A DNA stretch of 64,000 bases, taken from Sinotaia quadrata. Lineage: Eukaryota; Mollusca; Gastropoda; Architaenioglossa; Viviparidae. A program made the position numbers and the translations under genes. Shown piece by piece: positions 54,696 through 64,000 of this stretch. Below the pieces are notes generated by a model. The model saw only the letters and a list, made by a program, of their open reading frames with translations, did no database searches and was not told the origin of the DNA. Position 1 is the first letter of the stretch; every line of letters starts with the position of its first letter. Location of the stretch: positions 43,108,664-43,172,663 of the forward strand of contig CM054177.1 of NCBI GenBank assembly GCA_028829895.1, written 5' to 3'.

Positions 54696-56303
54696 TCAGT
54701 ACTTCGGATAAGGACGACATTTTGGGTATGACTGGCCTACTGGAAATGGCATGTCTTGTGAAAGCGTCTGCTGTTGGTAAGGATGGGTACTCGAAATGGA
54801 CGAGGGCGTGTTGTGCTGTGGAGGGTTGGTAAACACAGGCCGAAGCCAGCCGTCTGCCTCCCAGTCATTGATAAAGGCTACATCATGTAGCAGACTGTTC
54901 AAATCACCAGCAACCGCTTGGTCAACGCAGTCTACATCAAACCTTGCATTCTCACCCAAACTGACATCCGGTGTTTGGTTGCTGCACTCGTTCGGCATGT
55001 TCAGGGCATAGTCCAGACTGAATGACATAGAGTTATTTCCCTTCTTTTTGTATTGTCGCCGGGGTCGGCGCCGTGGGAAATTGCCCTTCTCAAAATCCTC
55101 CATGCAGTTATGGTGAATGGTCCAGTAGTGTGTCTTGCTCAGCTGGCAGCGGTCTGCTTTGACGAAGCACTCATTCACCGTGAGGTTGTGACGTATGGAA
55201 TTGCGCCAGGCTTTGTGTTTGTTGTAAAAAGGGAACTTGTTCCTGACATAACTGTAAATGTCTCTCAGCACCATCTTCTTCTCAGGCGAGCTCAGTATTG
55301 CCATGGTGATCAACGCCACATAAGAATGCGAAGGCTTCTTCTTCTCACCGGTTTTTCCAGTTTCATCCTGATCATTGTCCTTGATCTGCGGACGTACTCT
55401 TCTTGCAGGTTCGAGCAAAGCAACAGAATTAGGTGACTGCAAAACCAGAGCCATGGACGAATTCATTCCACAGGCCGGTGTGCTGGGTGAGTTGGAATCG
55501 GTAAACATCTCGCTTGTTTCTGAATCGACAAATTTGCTTTGTTGCCCTGTGGCTCTACTACAGGAACTCAGGACTGAGGTTGTGGCTGGCTGCTCAGCTG
55601 AATTTGCAGGAAAATCGTATGTTAAATCGTCGCTGTTGACTTGTGTGGCTTTCAAATACATTTCATTACAAGATGTATTGCAGTCAGTTTTTAAATAGAT
55701 TTCATTAGCGCAGTTGGTTTTTGAATAGATTTCATTACAAGATGTATTGCTGTCGATTTTCAAATATATTTTATTACTGCTGTTGGCTTTCGAATAGATT
55801 TTACTGCAAGATGTATTGCTGTCAGTTTTCAAATAGATTTCATGACAAGATGCATTGCTGTCGGTTTTTGAATAGATTTCATGACAAGATGCATTGCTGT
55901 CGGTTTTTGAATAGATTTCATTACATGATGTATTACAGTCAGTTTTCGAATAGATTTCATGACAAAATAAACTGCTGTCGCTTTTCGTATAGATTTCATT
56001 ATAAGATGTATTGCTGTCAGTTTTCAAATTGATTTCTTTACAAGATGTAGTGCAGTCGGTTTTTGAAAAGATTTCATTACAAAATATGTTGCTGTCTGTT
56101 TTCGAATAGATTTCATGACAAGATATATTGCTATCGAAGTACTGTCCATCGTTTACGTTGGTTTGTGTCACACCACCAGAGTTGTAAGACTGAAAGCTGC
56201 CTTGGCGAGCGCTCTGCATCACACTAGAGGCGAAAAGGTGTAGAGTCGTGATGTTACCGTCCATCGTCCGTAAAGTTACAGCAGTCTTATTGTCGTTATT
56301 CAT
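54696..56303 (-). CDS. FoxQ2-type forkhead transcription factor, intronless
   Basis: Nuclear DNA-binding factor of 535 residues in one exon. The ATG at 56,303-56,301 is preferred; the frame is open a few codons further up but without an earlier ATG. Layout: short N-terminus; about 13 tandem 13-residue repeats (57-219); Ser/Thr-rich linker; forkhead domain about 321-415 (YVALITMAILSSPEKKMVL, WRNSIRHNL, VNECFVKA, HYWTIH, RRRPRRQ); an eh1-like FSLDYAL just after it (428-434), which in other proteins binds Groucho/TLE; then an unstructured tail. The SSPEKK, NECFVKA and IH...DF..G...RR pattern fits FoxQ2, a family usually active in anterior ectoderm. Odd points: the usual PPYSY start is PSHSY and the conserved glycines before the HYW motif are replaced by LSK. 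A divergent FoxQ2 paralogue is most likely; another Q-type class is possible. Confidence 0.85.
   Translation of the reverse strand: MNNDNKTAVTLRTMDGNITTLHLFASSVMQSARQGSFQSYNSGGVTQTNVNDGQYFDSNISCHEIYSKTDSNIFCNEIFSKTDCTTSCKEINLKTDSNTSYNEIYTKSDSSLFCHEIYSKTDCNTSCNEIYSKTDSNASCHEIYSKTDSNASCHEIYLKTDSNTSCSKIYSKANSSNKIYLKIDSNTSCNEIYSKTNCANEIYLKTDCNTSCNEMYLKATQVNSDDLTYDFPANSAEQPATTSVLSSCSRATGQQSKFVDSETSEMFTDSNSPSTPACGMNSSMALVLQSPNSVALLEPARRVRPQIKDNDQDETGKTGEKKKPSHSYVALITMAILSSPEKKMVLRDIYSYVRNKFPFYNKHKAWRNSIRHNLTVNECFVKADRCQLSKTHYWTIHHNCMEDFEKGNFPRRRPRRQYKKKGNNSMSFSLDYALNMPNECSNQTPDVSLGENARFDVDCVDQAVAGDLNSLLHDVAFINDWEADGWLRPVFTNPPQHNTPSSISSTHPYQQQTLSQDMPFPVGQSYPKCRPYPKY
55002..55022 (-). other. eh1-like motif in the Fox protein
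   Basis: Residues FSLDYAL match the eh1 pattern (F-x-I/L-x-x-I/L-L) except for Ala at the sixth position. It lies about ten residues after the forkhead domain. FoxQ2 proteins often carry eh1 motifs and act as repressors. Confidence 0.5.
55059..55340 (-). other. Forkhead (winged-helix) domain coding segment
   Basis: Residues about 322-415. Helix 3 is intact (AWRNSIRHNLTVNECF), with the Asn, Arg and His that contact DNA in forkhead proteins. The wing is followed by a strongly basic tail, RRRPRRQYKKK, likely for nuclear import and DNA backbone contact. Confidence 0.93.
55647..56135 (-). repeat. In-frame coding minisatellite in the Fox gene (39-bp unit)
   Basis: Thirteen tandem units encode variants of D-S-N-T-S-C-N-E-I-Y-S-K-T. 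Eleven are 13 residues; two (units 10 and 12) are 10 residues, a loss of 9 bp that keeps frame. Adjacent units near 55,840-55,920 are almost identical in DNA, so expansion is recent. The antisense strand is also open here for about 100 codons, which is a shadow. Confidence 0.97.
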
Positions 56304-57174
56304 CGGCAATTAGCGGATGTAGGGTGCAATTTTAATACCAAACGCGTACTTAAAAAAAATATTAAACCATGTGTTTCGTAAGCAGCCCTTTTCCCACGTC
56401 ACCCAAAAACGTCTGCAAGGTTTGCATAACTTAAAGTTACTGACCCAATTATTGTGCCCGCGACAGATCGATCTGATTGAACTGATGTCACACCGTCTCT
56501 CTTTTTTTTTTATCTTGATGAGCTGTCATGCGTGACCTTGTCGGTTTCCCAAATGCCCACCCAGCTATGATGATCTATCATAATACCTGTAAAATGAAAG
56601 AGGGCACTGACGGGAGCAAGCATGCCTGGCAGTGCATGTCGGATCAAAGTAGCAGCTTTTTGAGTAAGTCGCTGGGTGTGGAAGATGATTTTGTTTTTAA
56701 AAAAACAAATTGCATTCGCAATCATGTGACTTAAAAAGAAAATTGTGGGTGGTGGTGGTGGTGGTGGTGAGAGGGGCGGGACTAAATGATTGGGTAATTT
56801 GACGCCAATTTATTCACTTAACGAGGTCAATAAATTCCCCCTCCAATAAGGGTGGGTCGAGGTTGGTGTTATGTGGATTAATAGGAGGCATTCATTGCGC
56901 ATATCGAGCGTTTTCTTTTGGTTCAAGGCTCACTTTTGTGCAACTGTTACAGCTTAAGCCGCATTTCGTTGTAGCAGTTATCGCCTCCTGAAACGTGAAA
57001 GCTAATTAATTTGCCCAACTGAAGGCATTGATGCCTTGCTTTTGTTTAACAATGCACATCGATATTTTAAACAGTCTCCGGCAGTGTCCTTTTTAAGTTT
57101 GTGAAGCAAATAAATTGCAACAGTTGGACATAACGATTTTCTCAATAGAGAAAAGGACATCCGTAGGTCATGAA
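56304..57174. other. Upstream region of the Fox gene
   Basis: On the minus strand a TATTAAA lies about 28 bp before the ATG, too close for an ordinary TATA box unless the 5' UTR is nearly absent, and an AT-run lies further up (56,350-56,363). A (GGT)n tract is at about 56,746-56,770. No other gene is recognised. Confidence 0.4.
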
Positions 57175-57398
57175 ATATGTAGGTACATAGTCATACATTG
57201 CCATTTCAGTTTAATAGCATATGTAGGTACATAGTCATACATTGCCATTTCAGTTTAATAGCATATGTAGGTACATAGTCATACATTGCCATTTCAGTTT
57301 AATAGCATGTGTAGGTACATAGTCATACATTGCCATTTCAGTTTAATAGCATATGTAGGTACATAGTCATACATTGCCATTTCAGTTTAATAGCATGT
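57175..57398. repeat. 44-bp minisatellite, five near-identical copies
   Basis: Units start at 57,175, 57,219, 57,263, 57,307 and 57,351, each with 'atgtaggtacatagtcatac' and 'attgccatttcagtttaata'. Only one or two base differences are seen between units, so it is recent. Confidence 0.97.
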
Positions 57399-57569
57399 GA
57401 CTATTTTCTGTTGCTCTTTCTCAGATCCTCGCAACTATCATATATAATTGTGTGCATGTGCGCGTGTGTAGGTATTTGAGTGGGTATATGTATGTTAGTG
57501 TATATGTACCTGAGTACATAACTGAAGAGCCAAAACGGGAACTGAAGATTAGAACTTTTCACTTTTAAA

Positions 57570-58010
57570 GGTTATGCATTCTCAACCATCAACGTGTCGT
57601 GCATTCCCAACCACAAAAGATCTTATGCATTCTCAACCAGAAAAGGTCATGAATTCCCAACCCTCAAAGAGCTATGCATTCACAACCATCAAAAAGTTAT
57701 GCATTCCCAGCCACCAAAGAGTTATACATCCCAGCCACCAAAGAGTTATACATCCCAGCCACCAAAGAGTTATACATCCCCAGCCACCAAAGAGTTATAC
57801 ATCCCAGCCACCAAAGAGTTATACATCCCAGCCACCAAAGAGTTATACATCCCCAGCCACCAAAGAGCTATACATTCCCAGCCACTAAAAGAATTTTACA
57901 TTCTCAATCATCACAGAGCTGTAGATATTCCCAAATTTCAAAAAGTTATATATCCACAATCATAAAAAGTTATGCATTTCAAAACATCAAAGAGCTGTAT
58001 ATTCCCAACC
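57570..58010. repeat. 24-bp minisatellite upstream of the Fox gene
   Basis: About 17 units of 'cccagccaccaaagagttat' plus 'acat', regular at 57,700-57,880 and decayed outward. One-base length changes (CCC/CCCC) move the frame, so the three overlapping open frames here are translated repeat rather than genes. Confidence 0.93.
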
Positions 58011-58206
58011 ACTTTTTAATTTTTACTTTAGAATAATTTGAGAATAAAACTTAAGCCATGTCAGTAGCTATTTTTCAGTATTTAAAACAACACTTCAGTA
58101 ACAATTATGCCTATCATCAAACCCACACACACACATAACCAATAATAATTAGGTACATCCATCCAACACCCATACATACAAATAACTCAATAATAATTAT
58201 GCACAG

Positions 58207-58345
58207 GAGCCAGCCTTCGCGAAAGTCGTAAACATTGTAGGTCAGTGTAGCTTAATAGGGTCAATCTTCGAACAGTGGGAAAAAATATAGGTCAGTATAG
58301 CCTGATAGAGGCCAGCCTTCACATAGTTGTAAACATTGTGGATCA
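58207..58345. repeat. About 55-bp degenerate repeat
   Basis: Copies share 'ccagccttc', 'gtcgtaaacattgtaggtca' and 'gtgtagcttaataggg' variants. Confidence 0.7.
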
Positions 58346-58439
58346 GGGGCAAACGGTTTCGAAAAAGGAAAAAAAACATTAGGCCCATGGTCCGATCCTT
58401 GCCCTGGTGAAATATTTACACGTGGTCTTAAGCCCTCAG

Positions 58440-58600
58440 GGGAATAGGCTCATAGTTCATTGATGAGACGATAATTAGAGTCCCGTGTGTTACAGGTCAT
58501 GCATGCTAAAAATCCCTTGGTATTTAAAAGATCAGCATGAGCAAGTTTCTTCTGGCTGTTGACCGGGCAAAATAGCAACCAGAAAAATATTCATAGTCGT
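58440..58600 (+). mobile_element. Possible mollusc-type SINE remnant
   Basis: 'gatgagacgataattagagt' followed by 'cccgtgtgttacagg', 'gcatgc', 'aaaaatcccttggta' and 'gggcaaaat..cagaaaaat' resembles, from memory, a SINE tail common in mollusc genomes. No pol III head is clear here, and it runs into a TA tract. Confidence 0.4.
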
Positions 58601-58646
58601 CCACTGACGATTATACAAATGTATTTGTAATTTGTTTTAGTCTGCG

Positions 58647-58650
<4 letters not shown>

Positions 58651-58705
<55 letters not shown>
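58651..58705. repeat. (TA)n microsatellite
   Basis: About 27 uninterrupted TA units. Confidence 0.97.
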
Positions 58706-58707
<2 letters not shown>

Positions 58708-59058
58708 AACATGACTCCTCACTGTACAGTGAACATTTGGAATACAACTAGTCCTGTTTTAAACATACAGTATGTATGATGCCACAGTGTTGCTGCGAAC
58801 AGCATTGCCTGTAGTAAATCAAGAGAGACTTTGTTGGAAGCTAGAAAATATCGTAAATGGTGTGCTAAAATTTTGTGGAAGAAAGGAAGCAACTTTGAAG
58901 TTTGTGTGCTCTGTAAAGCGATAAAAAAGACTGCACACAAACAAAAATCCAATTGTTTTAATTATTATTTCTATAAGTTTTTTTTTATCTACTGCAAAAT
59001 AATTAGGAGTTCATCTATCTAGGCCAATGCGCTCTGAAAGTCTGAATCAGCTGATAAT

Positions 59059-59136
59059 ATAGCACTAATGTAGAGTGATATTTGCGTGCAGCATATGATA
59101 GCACTAATGTAGAGCGATGTTTGCGTGCAGCACTAA
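59059..59136. repeat. 39-bp tandem duplication
   Basis: Two copies start at 59,059 and 59,098: 'atagcactaatgtagagtga' and 'tatttgcgtgcagcata'. Confidence 0.88.
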
Positions 59137-59327
59137 AAATACTAAAAGAAGAGTTTACTTTCACTTTCAATGTCATTAACACACACTATTAGAAACACTT
59201 ATTTTTACTTTAATTATTAAATAAACATAGTGTGATACTTGAGAGTCACTCTTGCATAATGGAAAGAAGAATAATGTAGGGGTGTAGATAACCATTTACT
59301 TTTCATGCTTCTTTATGAGCTAAGTCT

Positions 59328-59523
59328 GACAGAAGAGACAATTTCTTACCAGAAACTTAAGTGTGTAGTTGCAAATGTGACTGGATGATGAATGGGGGCT
59401 GGAGCGGTGAGATGAGTGACATCTGACTAAAGAGATGGTTTCCAGCCAGAAGCTTAAATATGTAGTTGTGAACATGACTGAATGACGAATGGTGGCTGGA
59501 GGGGTGAGATGAGTGATTCTTGT
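59328..59523. repeat. About 105-bp tandem duplication
   Basis: Both halves contain 'cagaaacttaa' or 'cagaagcttaa', 'atgactgaatga' variants, and 'ggtgagatgagtga'. Confidence 0.85.
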
Positions 59524-60159
59524 TAGCTGACTTGTGAAATTAGTATAAATGGCAGTCAAACTGTTTTTCAGTACTTGCAATCATTATTTGAAGTCCAGTT
59601 TTAAAGGCAGACAATAAGTTGTTGTGAGTTGTCTGGTACAATAATACATGATAATGAATTTAGGATAATTTGTATTGTTTCATGTATTGGATTTAGAACG
59701 ATCTAGAAATATTGTATATTTTGGATTGATTAATTTAATGCGTATATGTTAGATTAACTATGTATTATTGAACGTGTGACTCTGTTATAGGTCAATCAGA
59801 TTTATAACAGGTGTATCGCGTGAAATGTGTATGAGGGCTAACAATTCTCTTGCAGTGAGTGACTGAAGGGAGAGAGAGAGAGTAGAAAATTATATAGACT
59901 GAATTAAAGCATCACACTTGAATATTTCTAGGGTGTCTTTTTTCCTTCTTGTTTGGGATCATCAACGTTGCTTCCTTGTCTTGAGTGATTTCCTATAATC
60001 AATGCATGAGTCATCTCGTCGGGCTAATATCTACCGCAGAAATTCCAATGGTGGTGAGAGTGGAGATGTCTACACATCGTCACTTCTAAAGTACTCATGC
60101 AAGTCTGCATATATGAGTGGAAACGAACCCTGGTGCCTTATTGACTTTTATGAACTGTC

Positions 60160-60745
60160 CGTGTGATGTAACGCACATGTTTTCTACGATGCAACATAAG
60201 GTGACCCAACAGAACAGGTCATTTGTTCAGTCATTTATCTCATATCTTTCTCTTTTCTAGCTCTATGAAAAGAACTTTAAACCTTAAATAGAGATTTGTT
60301 CCCTTGAAGTAGTCATTGTCAATATTGACTGTATTAGAGAAAGACTTGAACATTTATTTAATAGTATATATACGTGACTGTTTCAAATCTTAGTTGTATT
60401 TATTTGTGATATGTTTATTTTTATAATAAATCTTTATTTTTGTTAAACCCTTCTTACGCATGTTAATTGATACACGTCTGGAGTAGTCAGTGGGTGGATG
60501 TGGGAGTGACGAGTCAGTGATTGGATGAATATTAATAAGTTGATGAAACACATTACTCCTTTAAACAAGGAGTTCCACCTGCGAACAGATAATTGTGTTG
60601 AAAGTACGTTTATTTACAGTGGGGTATGGCTGTGGAATTCATATGGGAAAACCAACTCTAAATTAAGATTTAACCACTGATAAGTGATTATGCATTATTA
60701 AATGATAAGATATTCATAATAATAATCATAACGGAAGCAGGACGT
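60160..60745 (+). mobile_element. Interspersed repeat, copy 3 (most diverged)
   Basis: Shares collinear short blocks with 34,840-35,636 and 11,660-12,452: 'tttctac', 'ttgtcaatattgac', 'cccttctta', 'gtgggtggatg', 'ctcctttaa', 'ttccacct', 'aattaagatt' and 'ataataataatcataac'. Boundaries are approximate. Confidence 0.5.
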
Positions 60746-63335
60746 ATTATAGTGCCACACACAGTAAACGATTAGGATCTTTGATTTGATATCTTTATAA
60801 CATCACGCACGCACACACGCACGCTCAAACATATTGTTACAAAATTTAGTTATTGACATTATTTATTTGTATGTCAAGGACACACAAGGTCGCTTTCTCC
60901 TATTCATTCACTAACTATTACATTTGTCATTTCCTTTTGTTTCTCAATCCAAAAGCAGCATAGTAACATTAAAATCTTATCATATTTGCAGTGTTTGCAC
61001 AATGCTTTGCCGTGTGACTCTGTAGCCCTGAAACCAGCCATTTTTTTGTTTACTGTCACGAGAGATGTTTAAAATACGAGTTTTAATTATTTATGTATTG
61101 GAGATTTTTTTAAACCAGCAAACTTAATCCGGTGGGAGCTGCAAAATTATGAATTTGTCAACATTTATGATCATGGGTGGGGGCAGTCACTCTTCCTAAT
61201 TCTTCTTTCTCTTGTTCATCTACCCCACCCGTCTATTAATCTCTCCCTGTGGTCGAAATCAGCAAACATGTCATATCCTACGTGATTGCTTCGCGACAGC
61301 GGATGATTACCAATGAGTTAAGCTGTCCGCCTGAAGGCCACTGGTCATTGCACTTCTTTCGGTTTTTCAGTCCCAATGCACCCTATCACCCCACCCCACC
61401 CCTCTCGATGGCATATTTGTTTACTTGCAGACGTTGGTCATCAAATTTGAAGCAGTCACGGGCGGCAACATCAATCGCACCTGTCGATAACTTGCCTTTA
61501 GGGCATGCCAGCAAGACCACCTTACCCGCAACTCCCCCCCCCCCACACACACACCAACTTCGGACTCTAACCTACCCCTCCTCTCTCGTTGATAGTCATC
61601 TTTCATTTGTGGTGTTTGGGCCATCAAATTATCTGTTATATTTGTAGTGTTTGGGCCATCAAACTATCTGTTTGTTATAGTTACTTTTTGTTAGTCAAAG
61701 TGAGCATATATATTTGTCAGAACTTTTTAACATGATAAAAGGTTTTCGGTTTTCGTCTGTTTATTTCATTGACTATTGCAGGAAGCAATCGCCACATGTG
61801 CAAAATGTTTTCAATGATCTGCAAACGCTAGTGTCACTCACATACTTATTCACTCACTCACTCACTCACTGAGAAGCTGACGTGTAAATATTGTGGATGA
61901 GGACCATTGCCTTGGTAACGATAACCATTGGCCTGAATTTTTTTCTTGCAAGGGATATTTAGCTGTTTCCATTCTGGTAAACTTGTAAAGCATGAGCCCC
62001 ATTTTATTGAGTTCTGGAAAGGGGAGATTTGGCGCCAAAAGCTGTACGAGTGAAGGTGATTTAAAAACAAAAACAAAAAAAACCATATAGCTTTGATTTC
62101 TTTTAAGACTACTACTGACGTGCCTAGGTAAGGTACTGACACTGTTCTCTCTTGATTTAAGATAAACAACTTTAGTACATGCTTAAACATCAACACTTCT
62201 GACCAAAGACTGATTGCTTGGTTATTATTCTGGCACAGCCATCTCTCCATGCCAGCCGTCGTCATGCAGCCAAACCGAGCTGTTTATGAAAGGTAAATAA
62301 AATAATAAATTGAATAAAATTAAACAAATACTAGAAAACACCCATAAAAACGAAAAGAGCAGCAGAAATTACATATTTTATAAACTATAAAGTAATTAAA
62401 TATCAAACATAAAATATCAAATTACAAAATAAACAAATAAGTAAATAAAATTATAAAATTAAATAACCCAAACAGTAACAACAACAGCCTACACAAACAT
62501 GCATGTGCCCGTTAACCAAAACTAGCCAATGACTGACCAATTGAAAACTAATTTAAAATATTTTAGCAAGTTCACACACAAAACTTGTACATTTCATACA
62601 AAAATTGCAGTCAGCAAACTATCCTCTATCTGAGAGTAATATCTGAAATCCAAGTAGTCCCTAAATTTGCATTTTCTTCAGCTTAAGTTGTTCCCCTTGA
62701 CAGATTCTGTTTTTGTGCAGGCAGTATTCTAAACAATTGCGATTATAATGATTGTTTATATGAAATTAAGTAATTAACTGTTTATCTCATTTACCTATTA
62801 AAAAATGTTAGTTTACAAAGACTGTCCATATTGAAGCAATGTGTACTGTAGTCTTAGTTAATGCTATCAGACATGTGCAGGTTAACTTGTGCTTGATAAT
62901 TTTATTGCGTTAGTCATAGCAATATACAGGAATATGAGAGATTTGCAAACCTGCCTATTCCGATGACAGCTATAGCAGCTTATTGAGTACACACATTCAA
63001 AGTGCACAGGTTTTAAAGTGGGATTCTAAATATTTTACAATAGTTTCTATGCAGGTGTCTTCTTCTGTAACACACCTACACAAATATACACAGAAGCTTG
63101 ATCCAGTTGTGGTTCAAAGCTAGTTGCTTCAACCCCAGACATGTGCTACAGTTTTGGGTACCAATCTACCTGTACTAGACCAAAGCTGTCCCTCACCCAC
63201 CTTTAGTTAGAAACTGGTGCCTGCAATAACGTCCTCTGCAAGACCAGTGTGGTTCTAGAATCATTCTTTACATTGAAGACAAAACAATGAAAGTTATATT
63301 TGGACTGACTCTCGTTAATTTGAGTGTACTTAGTA
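60746..63335. other. Intergenic sequence without recognisable gene
   Basis: No protein-coding signature on either strand. C-rich stretches at 61,380-61,560 give proline-rich open frames but lack gene features. A (CACT)n tract is at 61,850-61,870. Confidence 0.55.
61608..61672. repeat. Short tandem duplication
   Basis: 'gtgtttgggccatcaaatta' and 'gtgtttgggccatcaaacta', each followed by 'tctgtt', about 38 bp apart. Confidence 0.85.
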
Positions 63336-63700
63336 AGGTGAACTTAGATTACACTATATATCTTGTGTTCTAGTATTAATTTTTATAGACTATGTATGTC
63401 TGCCTTGTCTAATGTAACTTATATTGCACTATATCTTTTGTTATAGTACTATTTATGTATGTAGACTTTGTATGTCCACATATCTATTGTGTAAAGTGTA
63501 ACTTATATTGCACTATATCTTGTGTTATTTTATTAATTTTTATAGACTATGTATGTCCACCAAGTCAAGTGCAATTCATATTGATGATCTAGTGTTATAG
63601 CATTATTTATGTAGATTTTGTATGTCCATTGAGTCAAGTGTACGTATATTGTACTCTGTCTTGTGTTATTGTTTATGCAGATTTTGTTTGTCCCGTGCGT
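63336..63700. repeat. About 80-bp degenerate minisatellite
   Basis: Five copies of 'cttatattgcactatatctt', 'gtgttatagtattaattttt' and 'atagactatgtatgtccac', decaying towards the right. Confidence 0.9.
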
Positions 63701-63887
63701 TTTAACAAGAACATTTTAAAAATTCTATAATCCTTCCATTTTCTTACACATTAAATGTTACCAGTTCGTTCATCACACTCTTCTATTTATTTTATCAACT
63801 GTGTTTTAGTGTGACTGGGGGCGAGCCTACATTTATCGATCTGTTTAAGCGTGCGTTGCATGAATTTTAAAATGTGTGGTGTACTTG

Positions 63888-63980
<93 letters not shown>
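63888..63980. repeat. Compound (GT)n(GA)n microsatellite
   Basis: About 31 GT units pass directly into about 15 GA units. Confidence 0.97.
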
Positions 63981-63982
<2 letters not shown>

Positions 63983-64000
63983 TAACAGAGAAGTGGGAGA

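Noticed and set aside
55721..56032. Plus-strand open frame of about 100 codons rich in Phe, Tyr, Cys and Lys
   Set aside because: It is the antisense reading of the Fox coding minisatellite; the repeat keeps both strands open.
57574..58036. Three overlapping frames with Ser-Tyr-Pro-Lys repeats, superficially like a foot or byssal adhesive protein
   Set aside because: All are translations of a 24-bp minisatellite with one-base length changes, without signal peptide, splice sites or stable frame.
59059..59136. Two copies of TTGCGTG, which matches the AHR-ARNT site
   Set aside because: Only two copies created by one duplication, 22 kb from ARNT and in intergenic DNA; chance is a sufficient explanation.
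61249..61647. 132-codon proline-rich open frame
   Set aside because: Composition follows C-rich simple sequence; no domain, start context or splice sites.
1..64000. CRISPR-like arrays among the regular repeats
   Set aside because: The repeats are direct minisatellites without unique spacers, in an animal genome with spliced genes.

Overview
The window is animal (metazoan) genomic DNA: AT-rich, intron-rich, and full of microsatellites, minisatellites and retroelement debris. ORFs are short except for one 535-codon forkhead gene. A mollusc or other spiralian is the best guess. The evidence is a tango-like 645-residue ARNT with a compact C-terminus, a FoxQ2-type forkhead gene, and tRNA-derived and snail-like SINE remnants. 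The species cannot be named from sequence alone.

Layout. Positions 1 to about 10.1 kb are AT-rich flank with decayed tandem repeats and no gene I can support. From 10,246 to 37,229 on the + strand lies a complete ARNT (tango) gene. Its 15 coding exons all have GT-AG borders, and the exon lengths sum to 1,938 nt (645 codons plus stop) with phase kept at every junction. A second, phase-compatible first exon lies at 17,582. The gene's 3' UTR and poly(A) signals run to about 38.2 kb. From 38.2 to 53.4 kb there is gene-poor AT-rich DNA with tandem repeats, a tRNA-like SINE and possible DNA-transposon remnants. An intronless FoxQ2-type gene lies at 54,696-56,303 on the - strand, with minisatellites on both sides. 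From 56.3 to 64 kb there are more minisatellites, a SINE-like remnant, a diverged copy of an interspersed repeat also seen at 12 kb and 35 kb, and a (GT)n(GA)n tract.

The genes. ARNT is the general class II bHLH-PAS partner for sensors such as AHR, HIF-alpha and SIM. FoxQ2 factors usually act in anterior or apical neuroectoderm. Nothing here links the two functionally. They are about 17 kb apart on opposite strands, with their 3' ends facing each other.

The most unusual signal is at ARNT exon borders. At four of them (exon 4 donor, exon 6 acceptor, exon 8 donor, exon 14 donor) the junction itself has been copied into the adjacent intron as tandem repeats. Real splice sites therefore sit next to decoy copies of themselves, from recent 59-bp units (intron 8) to old decayed ones (introns 4, 5 and 14). 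The Fox gene shows a parallel case inside coding sequence: a 39-bp minisatellite that encodes about 13 tandem 13-residue units in the N-terminal half.
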